The notes under the pieces: model-generated
The model's input: the letters and a program-made list of their open reading frames with translations, nothing else
Told to the model about the DNA's origin: nothing
Database searches by the model: none
Program-made: the position numbers and the translations under genes
Origin: Flavobacterium johnsoniae
Lineage (GTDB): Bacteria; Bacteroidota; Bacteroidia; Flavobacteriales; Flavobacteriaceae
Assembly: GCF_001879205.1 (NCBI RefSeq)
Contig: NZ_MLFK01000008.1
Location: 62,001-126,000, forward strand
Direction: 5' to 3'
Length of the DNA stretch: 64,000 nt
In this document: positions 18,328 to 27,625 of the stretch, in pieces
How the letters are laid out: each line of letters opens with the position of its first letter
Numbering within the stretch: position 1 is the stretch's first letter

Positions 18328-18401
18328 TTATTGAATTGGAAATGTTCATAATTAAATCATAATTTATAACTGTTATGAATAATATTTTTCATCTCAATCC
18401 T

Positions 18402-18409
18402 TATTTTTG
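18402..18409 (+). promoter_or_regulatory. Candidate -7 element of the two-component operon
   Basis: TATTTTTG fits TAnnTTTG and lies 18 bp before the response regulator ATG at 18428. Confidence 0.45.
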
Positions 18410-18427
18410 TTGTATATACAAATTAAT

Positions 18428-19102
18428 ATGAAGTTACTAATAGTCGAAGACGAACCGAATCTTTTGTCCATTCTGCGTAAAGGATTTGCCGAAAACAACA
18501 ACGAAGTAAGTGTGGCTCTGGATGGTAAAACAGCCCTCGAGATGATTCATAATTATAACTTTGATGTTGTAGTTTTAGATGTTATGTTACCGGATATTAA
18601 CGGAATAGAGATTTGCAGAAGACTTCGTGCCAGCAAAAACTTTGTTCCAATTTTGCTTTTAACAGCTTTAGGAACTTCAGAAAATATTGTAACAGGGCTT
18701 AACTCCGGAGCTGATGATTATTTGGTAAAACCTTTTAAATTTGGAGAGCTTGATGCTAGGGTAAATGCACTGCACAGAAGAGCGCATCAGGAAACTGATA
18801 AAATTGACGTTATTACAATTGGTGATTTAGAAATAAACGGACGTGCGAAAACAGTAAAGAGAGACGGCGAATCGATTATTTTAACCGCGAAAGAATTTAA
18901 ATTATTATATTATTTAGGAAAAAATGCCGGCAGAATTGTATCTCGGGACCAGATTTTAGATAACGTTTGGGATATTAATTTTGATATGAACACCAATGTG
19001 GTAGATGTATATATTACCTATTTGCGAAAAAAAGTAGACAAACCTTTTAAAACCAAACTTATTCATACTATGAAAGGTTTAGGTTATGTTATAAAGCCAT
19101 AG
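18428..19102 (+). CDS. OmpR/PhoB-type response regulator
   Basis: This 224-residue DNA-binding response regulator starts at ATG 18428 (MKLLIVEDEPNLL); the in-frame start at 18407 lies inside the promoter region. The receiver domain (1-120) has the acidic pair EDE, phospho-acceptor Asp51 in VVLDVMLPD, Thr in LLLTALG and Lys in DDYLVKPF. The C-terminal winged helix (about 130-224) includes LTAKEFKLLYYLGKNAGRIVSRD and TYLRKKVDKPF, typical of OmpR. The histidine kinase gene starts 1 bp after its stop, so the pair is one operon. Confidence 0.93.
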   Translation: MKLLIVEDEPNLLSILRKGFAENNNEVSVALDGKTALEMIHNYNFDVVVLDVMLPDINGIEICRRLRASKNFVPILLLTALGTSENIVTGLNSGADDYLVKPFKFGELDARVNALHRRAHQETDKIDVITIGDLEINGRAKTVKRDGESIILTAKEFKLLYYLGKNAGRIVSRDQILDNVWDINFDMNTNVVDVYITYLRKKVDKPFKTKLIHTMKGLGYVIKP

Positions 19103-19103
19103 A

Positions 19104-20507
19104 ATGGATATTAGAAAAAGAATTACTTTTACTTATGTAACGCTTTCTACCTTTAGTACATTGCTATTGAGTATAATAGTATTTGTTTTATTTAGAGAGA
19201 ATAACCGCTACCACTTTTTAAAGAGACTGGAAGATCGTGCTAAAATTGTAGCCTCGATCCATTTTCAGCACGATCCTGAAAAAATAAAATATTACAGGAA
19301 TTTAAAGAAAAACGGACTCGAAGAACTTATTGAAGAAGAAGAATATGTTCTTAAAATAAACAGCGCCAATAGTTTTGATTACAATACAAAGCTAAATCTT
19401 CCAAACAAATTTTACTCAAATATCCTGGCAACCGGAGAAGATTATTTTGAAGTAAACAGCAAATATTATCTGGGGCAGGTTTTTACAGAAGGCAGTCAAA
19501 AATACATTGTAATTGTGGGTGCCCGCGACCGAAGAGGAAAAACGACCACAGTTTATATTGTAAAAATATTGGTTTTTGGCGGTATTGGTTTTATACTTCT
19601 GGCATTCTTTTTAGGGCGTTTTCTGGCCAAAAGAGTTATTAATCCGGTAGCCAGAATTACAAAAGAAGTAAATAGAATTAGTGCTTCGAACTTGCATAAT
19701 CGATTACCAGCCGTTAAAAACTCTGATGAGATTTCAGATCTTACGGAAACTTTTAATGATATGCTGGACAGGCTCGAAACTTCATTTGAAATTCAGGCGA
19801 ACTTTATTAATAATGCTTCACACGAATTAAAAACCCCTATAACCACTATTATTGCCGAAGCCGAAATTATGCTGCTGAAAGAACGTGACGTGGCAGAATA
19901 TATAGAATCGTTGCAAAATATCTACAGCCAGGCTTCTAGATTAGGAAACCTGACCGAAAGCTTATTAAAACTTACACAAACCGGTTATGATGGCAATAAA
20001 CAAGTTTTGGATATCGCCAGAATTGATGAGTTATTATTAGATGTAAAATCAGATTTAGATAAAATTTTTCCGGATAACCGGGTGAGCATCAAACTTAATT
20101 TTGCTCCAAAAGATTCTAATCTGCTTTTAATTCCATGTAATAAACCGCTTTTGGAACTTGCAATTAACAACATCATTACAAATGGTGTTAAATATTCTGA
20201 TAACAATGAAGTATTTGTAACGCTTTCGGCTAATCAGGATGCGATCAAAATTTCGATTAATGATATCGGAATTGGGATTCCGCCCGAAGATATTCCGCAT
20301 TTGTATGAACCTTTCTTTAGAGGGAAAATTGCGGCTAAATATATAGGTTACGGTTTGGGGCTTCCGTTGGCCTCAAAAATCATCCGCATGCACGATGGTG
20401 AGATACAGGTACAATCTGAGCAAAACAAAGGCACAATTGTAACAATCATTTTTAAAAAAGCAAATACTAAAAAGATCAACATTAAAAATTCTAATGTTAG
20501 ATCTTAG
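19104..20507 (+). CDS. Sensor histidine kinase (HAMP, HisKA, HATPase)
   Basis: This 467-residue membrane kinase pairs with the response regulator just upstream. TMS 1 is at about residues 10-30 and TMS 2 at about 150-175, with an extracytoplasmic domain of about 120 residues between them. HAMP follows (RVINPVARITKEVNRISASNL). The HisKA H-box is NNASHELKTPITTI with phospho-His240. The ATPase shows N-box NNIITNGVKYS, GIGIPPEDIPHLYEPFFRG and GYGLGLPLASKII. Both catalytic parts are intact. The signal sensed is not evident. Confidence 0.93.
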   Translation: MDIRKRITFTYVTLSTFSTLLLSIIVFVLFRENNRYHFLKRLEDRAKIVASIHFQHDPEKIKYYRNLKKNGLEELIEEEEYVLKINSANSFDYNTKLNLPNKFYSNILATGEDYFEVNSKYYLGQVFTEGSQKYIVIVGARDRRGKTTTVYIVKILVFGGIGFILLAFFLGRFLAKRVINPVARITKEVNRISASNLHNRLPAVKNSDEISDLTETFNDMLDRLETSFEIQANFINNASHELKTPITTIIAEAEIMLLKERDVAEYIESLQNIYSQASRLGNLTESLLKLTQTGYDGNKQVLDIARIDELLLDVKSDLDKIFPDNRVSIKLNFAPKDSNLLLIPCNKPLLELAINNIITNGVKYSDNNEVFVTLSANQDAIKISINDIGIGIPPEDIPHLYEPFFRGKIAAKYIGYGLGLPLASKIIRMHDGEIQVQSEQNKGTIVTIIFKKANTKKINIKNSNVRS

Positions 20508-20584
20508 AAAAATCTAATTTAAGATTAAGACCCTTCTAATTTTCAGGTAGTTATTTTGTCTGTATAAACTAAAAGATTATACAT

Positions 20585-21307
20585 ATGAAAAATTTCCTGA
20601 TACCTACTACTTTAAAAGATGATACGATTTCGGCTGTAAAATCAGCAATCAGACAAGCCAAAGATTCAGACTGCGAAATTGTTTTAATGATGGTTTCTGA
20701 TACTCCAGATGCTTTTTCATCATCTAATTTTTTACGCGAAATGAGAACCGGACTTACCAAAAGTCAGGAAGAAGTTATGGAAACCTGCAGGTATATGATC
20801 GATCATACCAAAAACTGCAAAATTAAAATACACAATCAATACGGACTTTCATCTCCAATTTTTAGAGGAATTATTCAGCATTTCTCTGTAAAATTAGTCA
20901 TCCTGACGCATTCTTATAAACAGGAAACAAAACGTATTCATCAATATTTAGTACAATTGGCAGCAAATCAAAAATGCCCGATTTTACATTTAGGAAACGA
21001 GCAGTTCAAAGAAGATTTCACTAAAGCACTTTATATCGAAAACAGCAGCGCTAATATCCATGTAAAAGATGTACAGCAGTTTTTGAACGAAAATTTCTCT
21101 TATGAAATCGTGAGCCAGACTTCAAAAATTGATGATAATTATGAGGATGCAGCTCCTTATTTAACCGAAGCGATTTCAAAATATGAAATTGATTTACTGG
21201 TAGAAACCCGAAAAGGAGAAAAAATCAAATTTAAAAAAGTAAAAAAACAAAATATAAATGAAAAATTAGGGCTTCCGGTTCTTTCATTATATGAAGAGCT
21301 GGTTTAA
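20585..21307 (+). CDS. Universal-stress-protein-like protein
   Basis: This 240-residue cytoplasmic protein opens like a UspA fold: MKNFLIPTTLKDDTISAVKS then CEIVLMMVSDTP, a beta-alpha-beta pattern. FSVKLVILTHSYK in the middle resembles the UspA strand before the nucleotide loop. The classic ATP-binding GxxGxxxxG run is not visible, and the second half is diverged. It follows the two-component operon by 77 bp and precedes a bestrophin. The family call is moderate; it may be a Bacteroidota-specific derivative. Confidence 0.5.
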   Translation: MKNFLIPTTLKDDTISAVKSAIRQAKDSDCEIVLMMVSDTPDAFSSSNFLREMRTGLTKSQEEVMETCRYMIDHTKNCKIKIHNQYGLSSPIFRGIIQHFSVKLVILTHSYKQETKRIHQYLVQLAANQKCPILHLGNEQFKEDFTKALYIENSSANIHVKDVQQFLNENFSYEIVSQTSKIDDNYEDAAPYLTEAISKYEIDLLVETRKGEKIKFKKVKKQNINEKLGLPVLSLYEELV

Positions 21308-21445
21308 AGCTTTTTACTTTTTAGTAACTGTTCCTGCTTCTTGTCGACACAATGAATCGATTTTGTAAATCTAAAACTTCATCAATATAGTTTAAGATTA
21401 TTTATTGAATCTCAGACTAATCCACCAGGAACAAATTACGAAATA

Positions 21446-21495
21446 CTAAACACTAAGAACTAATTGCTAAGAACTAGTAACTAAGTACTAAACAT
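21446..21495. repeat. CTAAGAACTA-type short repeats
   Basis: CTAAACACTAAGAACTAATT is followed by CTAAGAACTAGTAACTAAGT and further 7-9 bp relatives upstream of the bestrophin gene. These are imperfect intergenic repeats like others in this window. Confidence 0.5.
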
Positions 21496-21521
21496 AAGTA
21501 ATATTAATTAAAACCGAAAAT

Positions 21522-22469
21522 ATGTTATTAAGGAAAAGAATACCAATGAAGTACGTTCTCGGGAAAATTAAAGTAGAAGTCACTCTGGTTTTGGCTTACA
21601 CCATACTATTTGAAATCTTTCATCACTATTTTGTGACCCTTCCCGTAGATATTCCAATTGCAATTCCAACAATGATTGGAACCATTATTTCTCTATTATT
21701 AGCTTTTAAGTCTAATCAGGCTTATGACAGATGGTGGGAAGCGCGAATCGTTTGGGGAGCAGTTGTAAACGATTCAAGAACACTAATACGACAAGTACTA
21801 ACGTTTTATAAAGACCCTGATTTTTCTGTTGAAGCAAGCGAATTCAAGGAAAATTTCGCAAAAAGACAAATCGCATGGTGTTATAGTTTAGGTCAGGCAC
21901 TTCGAAATAAAGATGCGATAAAACCGCTGAAAGGTTTAATGAGCGATGATGAAATTAAATACATCAGCAATCATCAAAATGTTCCAAACGCCATCTTAAT
22001 GCTCCACGCACGTGATCTTAGAAATGCGAAAAATGAGAAAAAAATAAACATGTACCAACAAGTTGAAATCGATAATACTTTATCAAGATTATGTGATGAG
22101 ATGGGAAAATGTGAAAGAATTAAAAACACGATTTTTCCAACAACGTACAGCATGTACATTAGATTGACCTTGTGTTTGTTTATTTTCTTACTGCCTTTTG
22201 GCTTAACTAGTGTGTTGAGCTGGTTTGCAATTCCATTAATTACAGCAATTGCCGCTGCTTTTTTTCTGATAGAAAGAATGGCAATTCATTTGCAGGATCC
22301 ATTTGAAAACAGACCAACGGATACGCCTGTTACGACGATTGCCAATACAATCGAAAAAAATATCAAGCAAATGCTGAACGAATACCAAAGCGAATTTGAT
22401 ATTTTGAAAGAATTTGATTTAAACGATGAGCCTAAGAAAGTCGAAAAAGACGCTTATTTCGTTTTGTAA
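21522..22469 (+). CDS. Bestrophin family (YneE/UPF0187) anion channel protein
   Basis: This 315-residue membrane protein belongs to the bacterial bestrophin homologs, which form pentameric ion channels. N-terminal TMS are followed by the family signature FKSNQAYDRWWEARIVWGAVVNDSRT at about residues 65-90. Two more TMS lie at about 205-250 (LTLCLFIFLLPFGLTSVLSWF and PLITAIAAAFFLIERMA). The GL/IPxxLQDPF-like text DPFENRPTDTP matches the calcium-clasp region. Monocistronic or linked to the Usp-like gene. A strong terminator follows at 22503-22532. Confidence 0.9.
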   Translation: MLLRKRIPMKYVLGKIKVEVTLVLAYTILFEIFHHYFVTLPVDIPIAIPTMIGTIISLLLAFKSNQAYDRWWEARIVWGAVVNDSRTLIRQVLTFYKDPDFSVEASEFKENFAKRQIAWCYSLGQALRNKDAIKPLKGLMSDDEIKYISNHQNVPNAILMLHARDLRNAKNEKKINMYQQVEIDNTLSRLCDEMGKCERIKNTIFPTTYSMYIRLTLCLFIFLLPFGLTSVLSWFAIPLITAIAAAFFLIERMAIHLQDPFENRPTDTPVTTIANTIEKNIKQMLNEYQSEFDILKEFDLNDEPKKVEKDAYFVL

Positions 22470-22502
22470 CTTTTTAATTTTGGCCTCTTTAATTAATTGT
22501 TG

Positions 22503-22538
22503 GCCGGACAGTGTGTAGTTGCGCTGTCCGGCTTTTTT
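22503..22538. terminator. Terminator between bestrophin and MocR genes
   Basis: GCCGGACAG (22503-22511) pairs with CTGTCCGGC (22524-22532) and is followed by T residues. It lies between convergent genes. Confidence 0.85.
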
Positions 22539-22563
22539 ATGTCATTCCTTGCAAAGACAAACT

Positions 22564-23988
22564 TTACAACTGTTTTGCTGCCAATTGTCCTAACGTTTGT
22601 ATTGACTGGCGCAATTCATTTGTCCATGGAAGGCCAAAACTCAAACGCATGCAATTAGAAAATTGATTTTGAAAAGAGAAAATTCTTCCTGGTGCAATGC
22701 TTATGTTATGTTTCATTGCCAGATGATAAAATGCAGCAGTATCGATTTTTTTATCTAATTCGACCCATAGAAAAAAGCCGCCTTGGGGCTGACTCACTTT
22801 TGTTCCCGCTGGAAAAGATTCTAAAACTGTATTGATATAATTATTGCAATTGCGATTCAGGATTTGACGAATTTTTCTAAGATGATTTTCGTAACGTCCG
22901 TTTTTCAAAAAATCACCCACAACTTCATGCGTAATAGTAGGAGAGGAGAGTGTGTGGTAAATCTTATTTCGAAGAATTTCTTTTTTAAATTTTCCTGGTG
23001 AAACCCAGCCCGCACGATAACCTGGCGCCAAAGTTTTAGAAACAGAACTGCAGCAAAGTACAATACCGCTTTCGTCATAGGTTTTACAATTAGTCGGACG
23101 ACTGGAGCCAAAATACAAATCACCATGAATATCGTCTTCTATCAATGGGATATTATAAAATTCCATCAATTTTACGACTTCCTTTTTATGTTCAACTGGC
23201 ATCATGCTTCCAGAGGGGTTGCTGAAATTACTCATTAATAAACAAAGGGTAACTTTTTTAGAAGAAAGTGCTTTTTTCAACGCATCTAATTCTATTCCGG
23301 TTGTCATATTAGTGGGTAATTCCATAATATAAAGCCCCAAAGATTTAGCCAATTGCAGTATTCCAAAATAAGCAGGACTTTCTGTAATAATAGTATCTCC
23401 CGGTTTTGTCAATGTCATTAAACAATGCGATATGGCGCTTGTACAGCCGGGCATGGTTATAATATCGCGTTCTGTTAAAGAACCGCCCCAGCTAAAAGAC
23501 CAGCGCGCAATTTCTTTTCTTAAGTTCAGATTACCTTGTACTTCTTCATAACTCGTACCGCTGTTGGGCAGTTGCCGCATGGCCTGTACCATTCCTTTGT
23601 TGAGTTTTGCAATAGGAAGAAGTTCATTTGAAGGAAAACCTAACGACAGCATTGTAATATCCTTATCCATCATATTACCGTAGACCTGATCGATTAAATC
23701 TTCGCGATCAATGTTTTCACATTTTAATATCGGACTGCTGGGCGAAGGTTCCGGAATTGTCCTGGCCGAAATATTACTCACATAATAACCTGACTGAGGA
23801 CGTGATTCGATCAGAGATCTGCTTTCTACCTCATAATATGCCTTGCTTACCGTACTCATGCTGTAACCCGTTTCGGCACAAACTTCTCTAATCGAAGGCA
23901 GTTTGTCACCAACGTTTAAAAGACCTGTCTTGATCTGTTTTTCAATTACATCTGCGAACTGAAGATACAAGTAATTTGAGTTTTTCAT
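22564..23988 (-). CDS. MocR/PdxR-type GntR-aminotransferase regulator
   Basis: This 474-residue fusion joins a GntR winged helix (about residues 10-75; DKLPSIREVCAETGYSMSTVSKAY) to a fold-type I aminotransferase domain (about 105-470). PLP-site text is visible: MPGCTSAISHCL, LMSNFSNPSGSMMP and SSVSKTLAPGYRAGW with the Schiff-base lysine. Such proteins are regulators that bind PLP or amino-compound adducts. It is divergent from an EamA exporter across 100 bp. Direct repeats of AAACTGT in that gap are candidate binding sites. Control of the exporter is a likely but untested role. Confidence 0.9.
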   Translation of the reverse strand: MKNSNYLYLQFADVIEKQIKTGLLNVGDKLPSIREVCAETGYSMSTVSKAYYEVESRSLIESRPQSGYYVSNISARTIPEPSPSSPILKCENIDREDLIDQVYGNMMDKDITMLSLGFPSNELLPIAKLNKGMVQAMRQLPNSGTSYEEVQGNLNLRKEIARWSFSWGGSLTERDIITMPGCTSAISHCLMTLTKPGDTIITESPAYFGILQLAKSLGLYIMELPTNMTTGIELDALKKALSSKKVTLCLLMSNFSNPSGSMMPVEHKKEVVKLMEFYNIPLIEDDIHGDLYFGSSRPTNCKTYDESGIVLCCSSVSKTLAPGYRAGWVSPGKFKKEILRNKIYHTLSSPTITHEVVGDFLKNGRYENHLRKIRQILNRNCNNYINTVLESFPAGTKVSQPQGGFFLWVELDKKIDTAAFYHLAMKHNISIAPGRIFSFQNQFSNCMRLSFGLPWTNELRQSIQTLGQLAAKQL

Positions 23989-23993
23989 AAAAT

Positions 23994-24024
23994 AAACTGT
24001 TATGCTGCAATTTACAAAAACTGT
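23994..24024. promoter_or_regulatory. Direct repeats between MocR and EamA genes
   Basis: AAACTGT occurs at 23994-24000 and again at 24018-24024, both followed by similar TATGCTG and ATCTGTA text. MocR/PdxR proteins are known to bind direct repeats in divergent promoter regions. Binding here is inferred. Confidence 0.45.
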
Positions 24025-24088
24025 ATCTGTATTGCTATTTTATTTTTTAGAAATTTGTTTCATAGAAAATTAAACAAACTAAAAATTC

Positions 24089-25006
24089 GTGAAAACAACA
24101 AAATACTACATAGCTGCGATTACCTGTTTTGTAATCTGGGGATTTTTTAGTTTGGTTTTAAAGCCAATACACGACTATGCCTCTTTAGATATTTTATTCT
24201 ATCGTGTTTTCAGCTGCAGTATTTTAATGCTTCTGATTGCGTTTACATTTCGACGAAAAAAAGTCAACGAAGCCATCCTGACTTTTAAGTCATTGTCTAA
24301 ATCTGAAAAAAGAAAATCGGCTTTGCTGAATATTGGCGGAAGTGTTTTTTTAATGGCCAATTGGTTCACTTTCATTTATGTTATGAATCATGTCAGCGTA
24401 AAAGCGACCTCTCTGGCATATTTGGTATGTCCTATTTTAACCACATTACTGGCTTATTTTATCTTGCACGAAAAACTGAGCAAAACACAATGGACTGCTG
24501 TTGGGTTAAGTATTTCCGGCTGTCTGCTTTTGTCTTACGCAAACATAATGGATATGTTTTTTAGTATCATAATAGGATTTACGTATGCTTCTTATTTGGT
24601 AAGCCAGCGTGTTAATAAAGGGTTTGATAAATTTATCGTATTAACGTTTCATATTACACTGGCCGCCTTGTTTTTACTGCCATTTTTCCCGGCGTACAGC
24701 GGACCGGTTCCAACAGAATTTAAGTTTTATTTCTGTATTGAAACCATTGCCATTTTGTTTACTATTTTTCCGTTGTTTCTCAATTTATATGCGCTTTCAG
24801 GAATAAATTCGTCAACGGTTGGGATGCTTTTAAACATCAATCCAATGATTGCTTTTTTACTGGCCATGTTTTTTTATAAAGAACCATTTGGTATCGTACA
24901 AATTATAGCATACGGTGTTATTTTTATAGCAGTGTTGGTTTTTAATTCACATCATATTTTTGCCATCAAACAAAAATATATCCTGTCACCAAAAGATTCT
25001 CAATAA
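24089..25006 (+). CDS. EamA family transporter (RarD-like)
   Basis: This 305-residue inner-membrane protein starts at GTG 24089. About ten hydrophobic segments form two EamA halves. The RarD-like opening YYIAAITCFVIWGFFSL and AYFILHEKLSKTQW are typical of the drug/metabolite transporter superfamily. It is probably an exporter of a small metabolite. It is divergent from a MocR/PdxR regulator, which suggests the substrate could be an amino acid, amine or vitamin B6-related compound. A terminator follows at 25071-25099. Confidence 0.87.
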   Translation: MKTTKYYIAAITCFVIWGFFSLVLKPIHDYASLDILFYRVFSCSILMLLIAFTFRRKKVNEAILTFKSLSKSEKRKSALLNIGGSVFLMANWFTFIYVMNHVSVKATSLAYLVCPILTTLLAYFILHEKLSKTQWTAVGLSISGCLLLSYANIMDMFFSIIIGFTYASYLVSQRVNKGFDKFIVLTFHITLAALFLLPFFPAYSGPVPTEFKFYFCIETIAILFTIFPLFLNLYALSGINSSTVGMLLNINPMIAFLLAMFFYKEPFGIVQIIAYGVIFIAVLVFNSHHIFAIKQKYILSPKDSQ

Positions 25007-25070
25007 ACATAATCTTATATTTTTTATTGGTTTAAAATATAAAATTACGAGAACCTTAACAGGATTTCTA

Positions 25071-25106
25071 AACAGGAATGAGTATTTTTCATTCCTGTTT
25101 TTTTAT
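25071..25106 (+). terminator. Terminator after EamA gene
   Basis: AACAGGAATG (25071-25080) pairs with CATTCCTGTT (25090-25099) and is followed by a run of T. Confidence 0.85.
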
Positions 25107-25124
25107 GCAGTAAATTTAATGAAG

Positions 25125-25207
25125 CCACAGATTACACAAATTAATGGGATTACTTTCCAGGTGTAATTTGCAGTTGTAAAAATCCTTTTAATCTGTGTAT
25201 GCGGCGG
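25125..25207. repeat. CACAGATTACAC / AATCTGTG extragenic inverted element
   Basis: CCACAGATTACACAAATTAA at the left end is matched by AAATCCTTTTAATCTGTG at the right end. It forms a roughly 80-bp element directly upstream of the acyl-CoA dehydrogenase gene. Relatives are at 10076, 48155 and 62704. Confidence 0.55.
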
Positions 25208-25246
25208 CTTAATAATAAAAACTATTTAAAACCGAATCCTATTTAT

Positions 25247-27511
25247 ATGAAAAATACCAAACTCCAAGCCTTTACTCCCTTATTTTATTTAGTATGGTCT
25301 GATGACTTATTAACGCAGAAAGAATTTAAAACTATTCAGGAATTTATCAATAATCTGAGCTGGCTTTCTCAGGAAGAAAAGCAACAGCTTTTATCTAAGG
25401 TTGACATTTCGAATCCGCCTTCGCGAAATGAACTCGCGCAATGGAAATTGGATATTGAAAAAAGCATTCAGGATAAAACTGCTGTAAAATCTATTTTTGA
25501 TATTGCCGTAGCACTTTCTGATAAAGATTTGGATATTTCATTAGTGGAATCCGATTTTACAAAACTCGAGAATGACCTCGGAATTCTTGGTGAAGAAGCA
25601 TTGCAGAACTTCAAAACAAAAGCCGATTCATTTACCGCAAATTCGCAGACTACCAGCAATTTTGATATTCAGAAAATAACTGAATTTCTGGACGGAAAAG
25701 AAGCGCCGATTATTAAAAAAGTGAAATCAATTATTTCACGGCCTGAATTTGCTTACGAAACTTCTACAGATATCAATGTTTTCCGCCAGACTGTTTACAA
25801 CTGGTGTAAAATTTTGGCCGATGAAAATCTGGGAAATATGGCTTATCCGAAGGAATATGGCGGAGGAGGAAACGTAGAAGATTATTTTGCGATTATGGAA
25901 ACGCTGAGTTATCACGATTTAAGTCTGGTGATAAAATTTGGCGTTCAGTTTGGACTTTGGGGAATGAGCGTACAGTCTCTTGGAACCGAAAAACATTATG
26001 CTAAATATTTGAAAGATATTGGTTCTTTAAAACTTCCGGGTTGTTTTGCCATGACCGAAACACATCACGGATCGAACGTAAAAGGTTTAGAAACAACAGC
26101 GACTTACAATCACAGCGATCAGACTTTTACAATTCACACCCCTAATCAAAATGCGCAAAAAGAATATATCGGGAATGCCGCTGTTCACGGACAAATGGCT
26201 ACTGTTTTTGCTAAATTAGTTATAGACAATCACGATTATGGCGTAAATGCTTTTATAGTGCCATTGCGAGATACAAACGGAAATACAATAAAAGGCGTTA
26301 CAATTGGCGATTGTGGCCATAAAATGGGATTAAACGGCGTTGATAATGGTACAATCAGCTTTGATAATGTGGTGATTCCGAAGGAAAATATGCTGGATCG
26401 TTTTGCTTCTGTTAATGATAAAGGCGAATTCGAAAGCCCGATTCCGAGTGATAATCGCCGCTTTTTTACCATGTTAGGAACTTTGGTTGGAGGAAGAATC
26501 GGAATTCCGCGTTCGGCTTTGGCAGCAGCTAAATCGGGACTAACAATTGCGATTCGTTACAGCGATCAGCGCCGACAATTTGGCCCTGAAGGAGGATCAG
26601 AAGTTCCAATTTTGAATTACAGAATGCATCAGCGCAGATTATTACCGCATCTGGCAAAAACATACGCCGTTCATTTTGCGCTTCAATATCTTACCAATAG
26701 ATTTTTGAACAGGACAGAAGCAGAAATGCAGGAAATCGAAGCTCTTGCAGCCGGCATGAAATCCTATTCAACCTGGAGTACAAGAGATATTCTGCAGGAA
26801 TGTCGTGAAGCCTGCGGCGGAAAAGGTTACTTATCTGAAAACCGAATTGACGCTTTGAAGAACGATACCGAAATTTACACCACTTTTGAAGGGGATAATA
26901 CTGTTTTAATGCAATTGGTCGCCAAAAATCGTTTGTCTGAGTTTAGAAAATCATTTGGAGAAATGGGGTCTTTAGGAATCATCAATTATGTATATGAAAA
27001 TGCCAAGACAGCCATTACAGAAAAAAATCCAATTGCAACCCGAAAAACAGACGACGAGCATTTACTGGATTCTGAATTTCATTTGCAGGCATTTGTTCAT
27101 CGCGAAAAGACGATCTTAGCTTCGGCAGCACGACGTATCAAAAAACTAGTTGACGGCGGTTTAGAAGCTTATGATGCTTTTAACGTAGTACAGCACCAAA
27201 TGATTGATGTTGCTCAGGCTTATTTGGAGCGTATTGTTTTAGAACAATTTCAGGAAGCTCTAAAAGCGGTCAAAGACGAAAATTCAAAACAAATATTGAC
27301 AAAATTATATCAATTATATGCACTTTCTCAGATAGAAAAAAACAAAGGATGGTATCTGGAAGATGGTTATATGGAAGCAGTAAAAACCAAAGCGGTTCGT
27401 AAAATGGTAAATCAGCTTTGCTGGGATATTCGCCCCGATGCAGTTGCATTGGTAAATGCTTTTGATATCCCCGAAAGCTGTCTGGCGGCGCCAATTGCAG
27501 CTAATTTTTAA
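25247..27511 (+). CDS. Acyl-CoA dehydrogenase/oxidase family flavoprotein with N-terminal extension
   Basis: This 754-residue flavoenzyme oxidises acyl-CoA thioesters. I chose ATG 25247 (MKNTKLQAFTPLFYLVW) because the upstream in-frame extension runs into the repeat element. Residues about 1-160 are a helical extension not found in ordinary 380-residue dehydrogenases. The catalytic core follows: MAYPKEYGGGG, CFAMTETHHGSNVKG, and the oxidase-like end TTFEGDNTVLMQLVAKN with Glu in the active-site position. ACGGKGYLSENRI also fits the acyl-CoA oxidase branch. It may use oxygen or an electron-transfer flavoprotein. Monocistronic. Confidence 0.85.
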   Translation: MKNTKLQAFTPLFYLVWSDDLLTQKEFKTIQEFINNLSWLSQEEKQQLLSKVDISNPPSRNELAQWKLDIEKSIQDKTAVKSIFDIAVALSDKDLDISLVESDFTKLENDLGILGEEALQNFKTKADSFTANSQTTSNFDIQKITEFLDGKEAPIIKKVKSIISRPEFAYETSTDINVFRQTVYNWCKILADENLGNMAYPKEYGGGGNVEDYFAIMETLSYHDLSLVIKFGVQFGLWGMSVQSLGTEKHYAKYLKDIGSLKLPGCFAMTETHHGSNVKGLETTATYNHSDQTFTIHTPNQNAQKEYIGNAAVHGQMATVFAKLVIDNHDYGVNAFIVPLRDTNGNTIKGVTIGDCGHKMGLNGVDNGTISFDNVVIPKENMLDRFASVNDKGEFESPIPSDNRRFFTMLGTLVGGRIGIPRSALAAAKSGLTIAIRYSDQRRQFGPEGGSEVPILNYRMHQRRLLPHLAKTYAVHFALQYLTNRFLNRTEAEMQEIEALAAGMKSYSTWSTRDILQECREACGGKGYLSENRIDALKNDTEIYTTFEGDNTVLMQLVAKNRLSEFRKSFGEMGSLGIINYVYENAKTAITEKNPIATRKTDDEHLLDSEFHLQAFVHREKTILASAARRIKKLVDGGLEAYDAFNVVQHQMIDVAQAYLERIVLEQFQEALKAVKDENSKQILTKLYQLYALSQIEKNKGWYLEDGYMEAVKTKAVRKMVNQLCWDIRPDAVALVNAFDIPESCLAAPIAANF

Positions 27512-27549
27512 ACTATTCGCGAGATAAAAAATTATCAATTTTTAAGAAG

Positions 27550-27592
27550 AAACTTTGTCGAAGTTTTCAGGCTTTGACAAAGTTTTTTTTAT
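27550..27592. terminator. Terminator between acyl-CoA dehydrogenase and CHMI genes
   Basis: AAACTTTGTC (27550-27559) pairs with GACAAAGTTT (27576-27585) and is followed by T residues. It lies between convergent genes. Confidence 0.8.
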
Positions 27593-27625
27593 AGCAGTGA
27601 TAAATTTATTTATATCAAAATAGAA

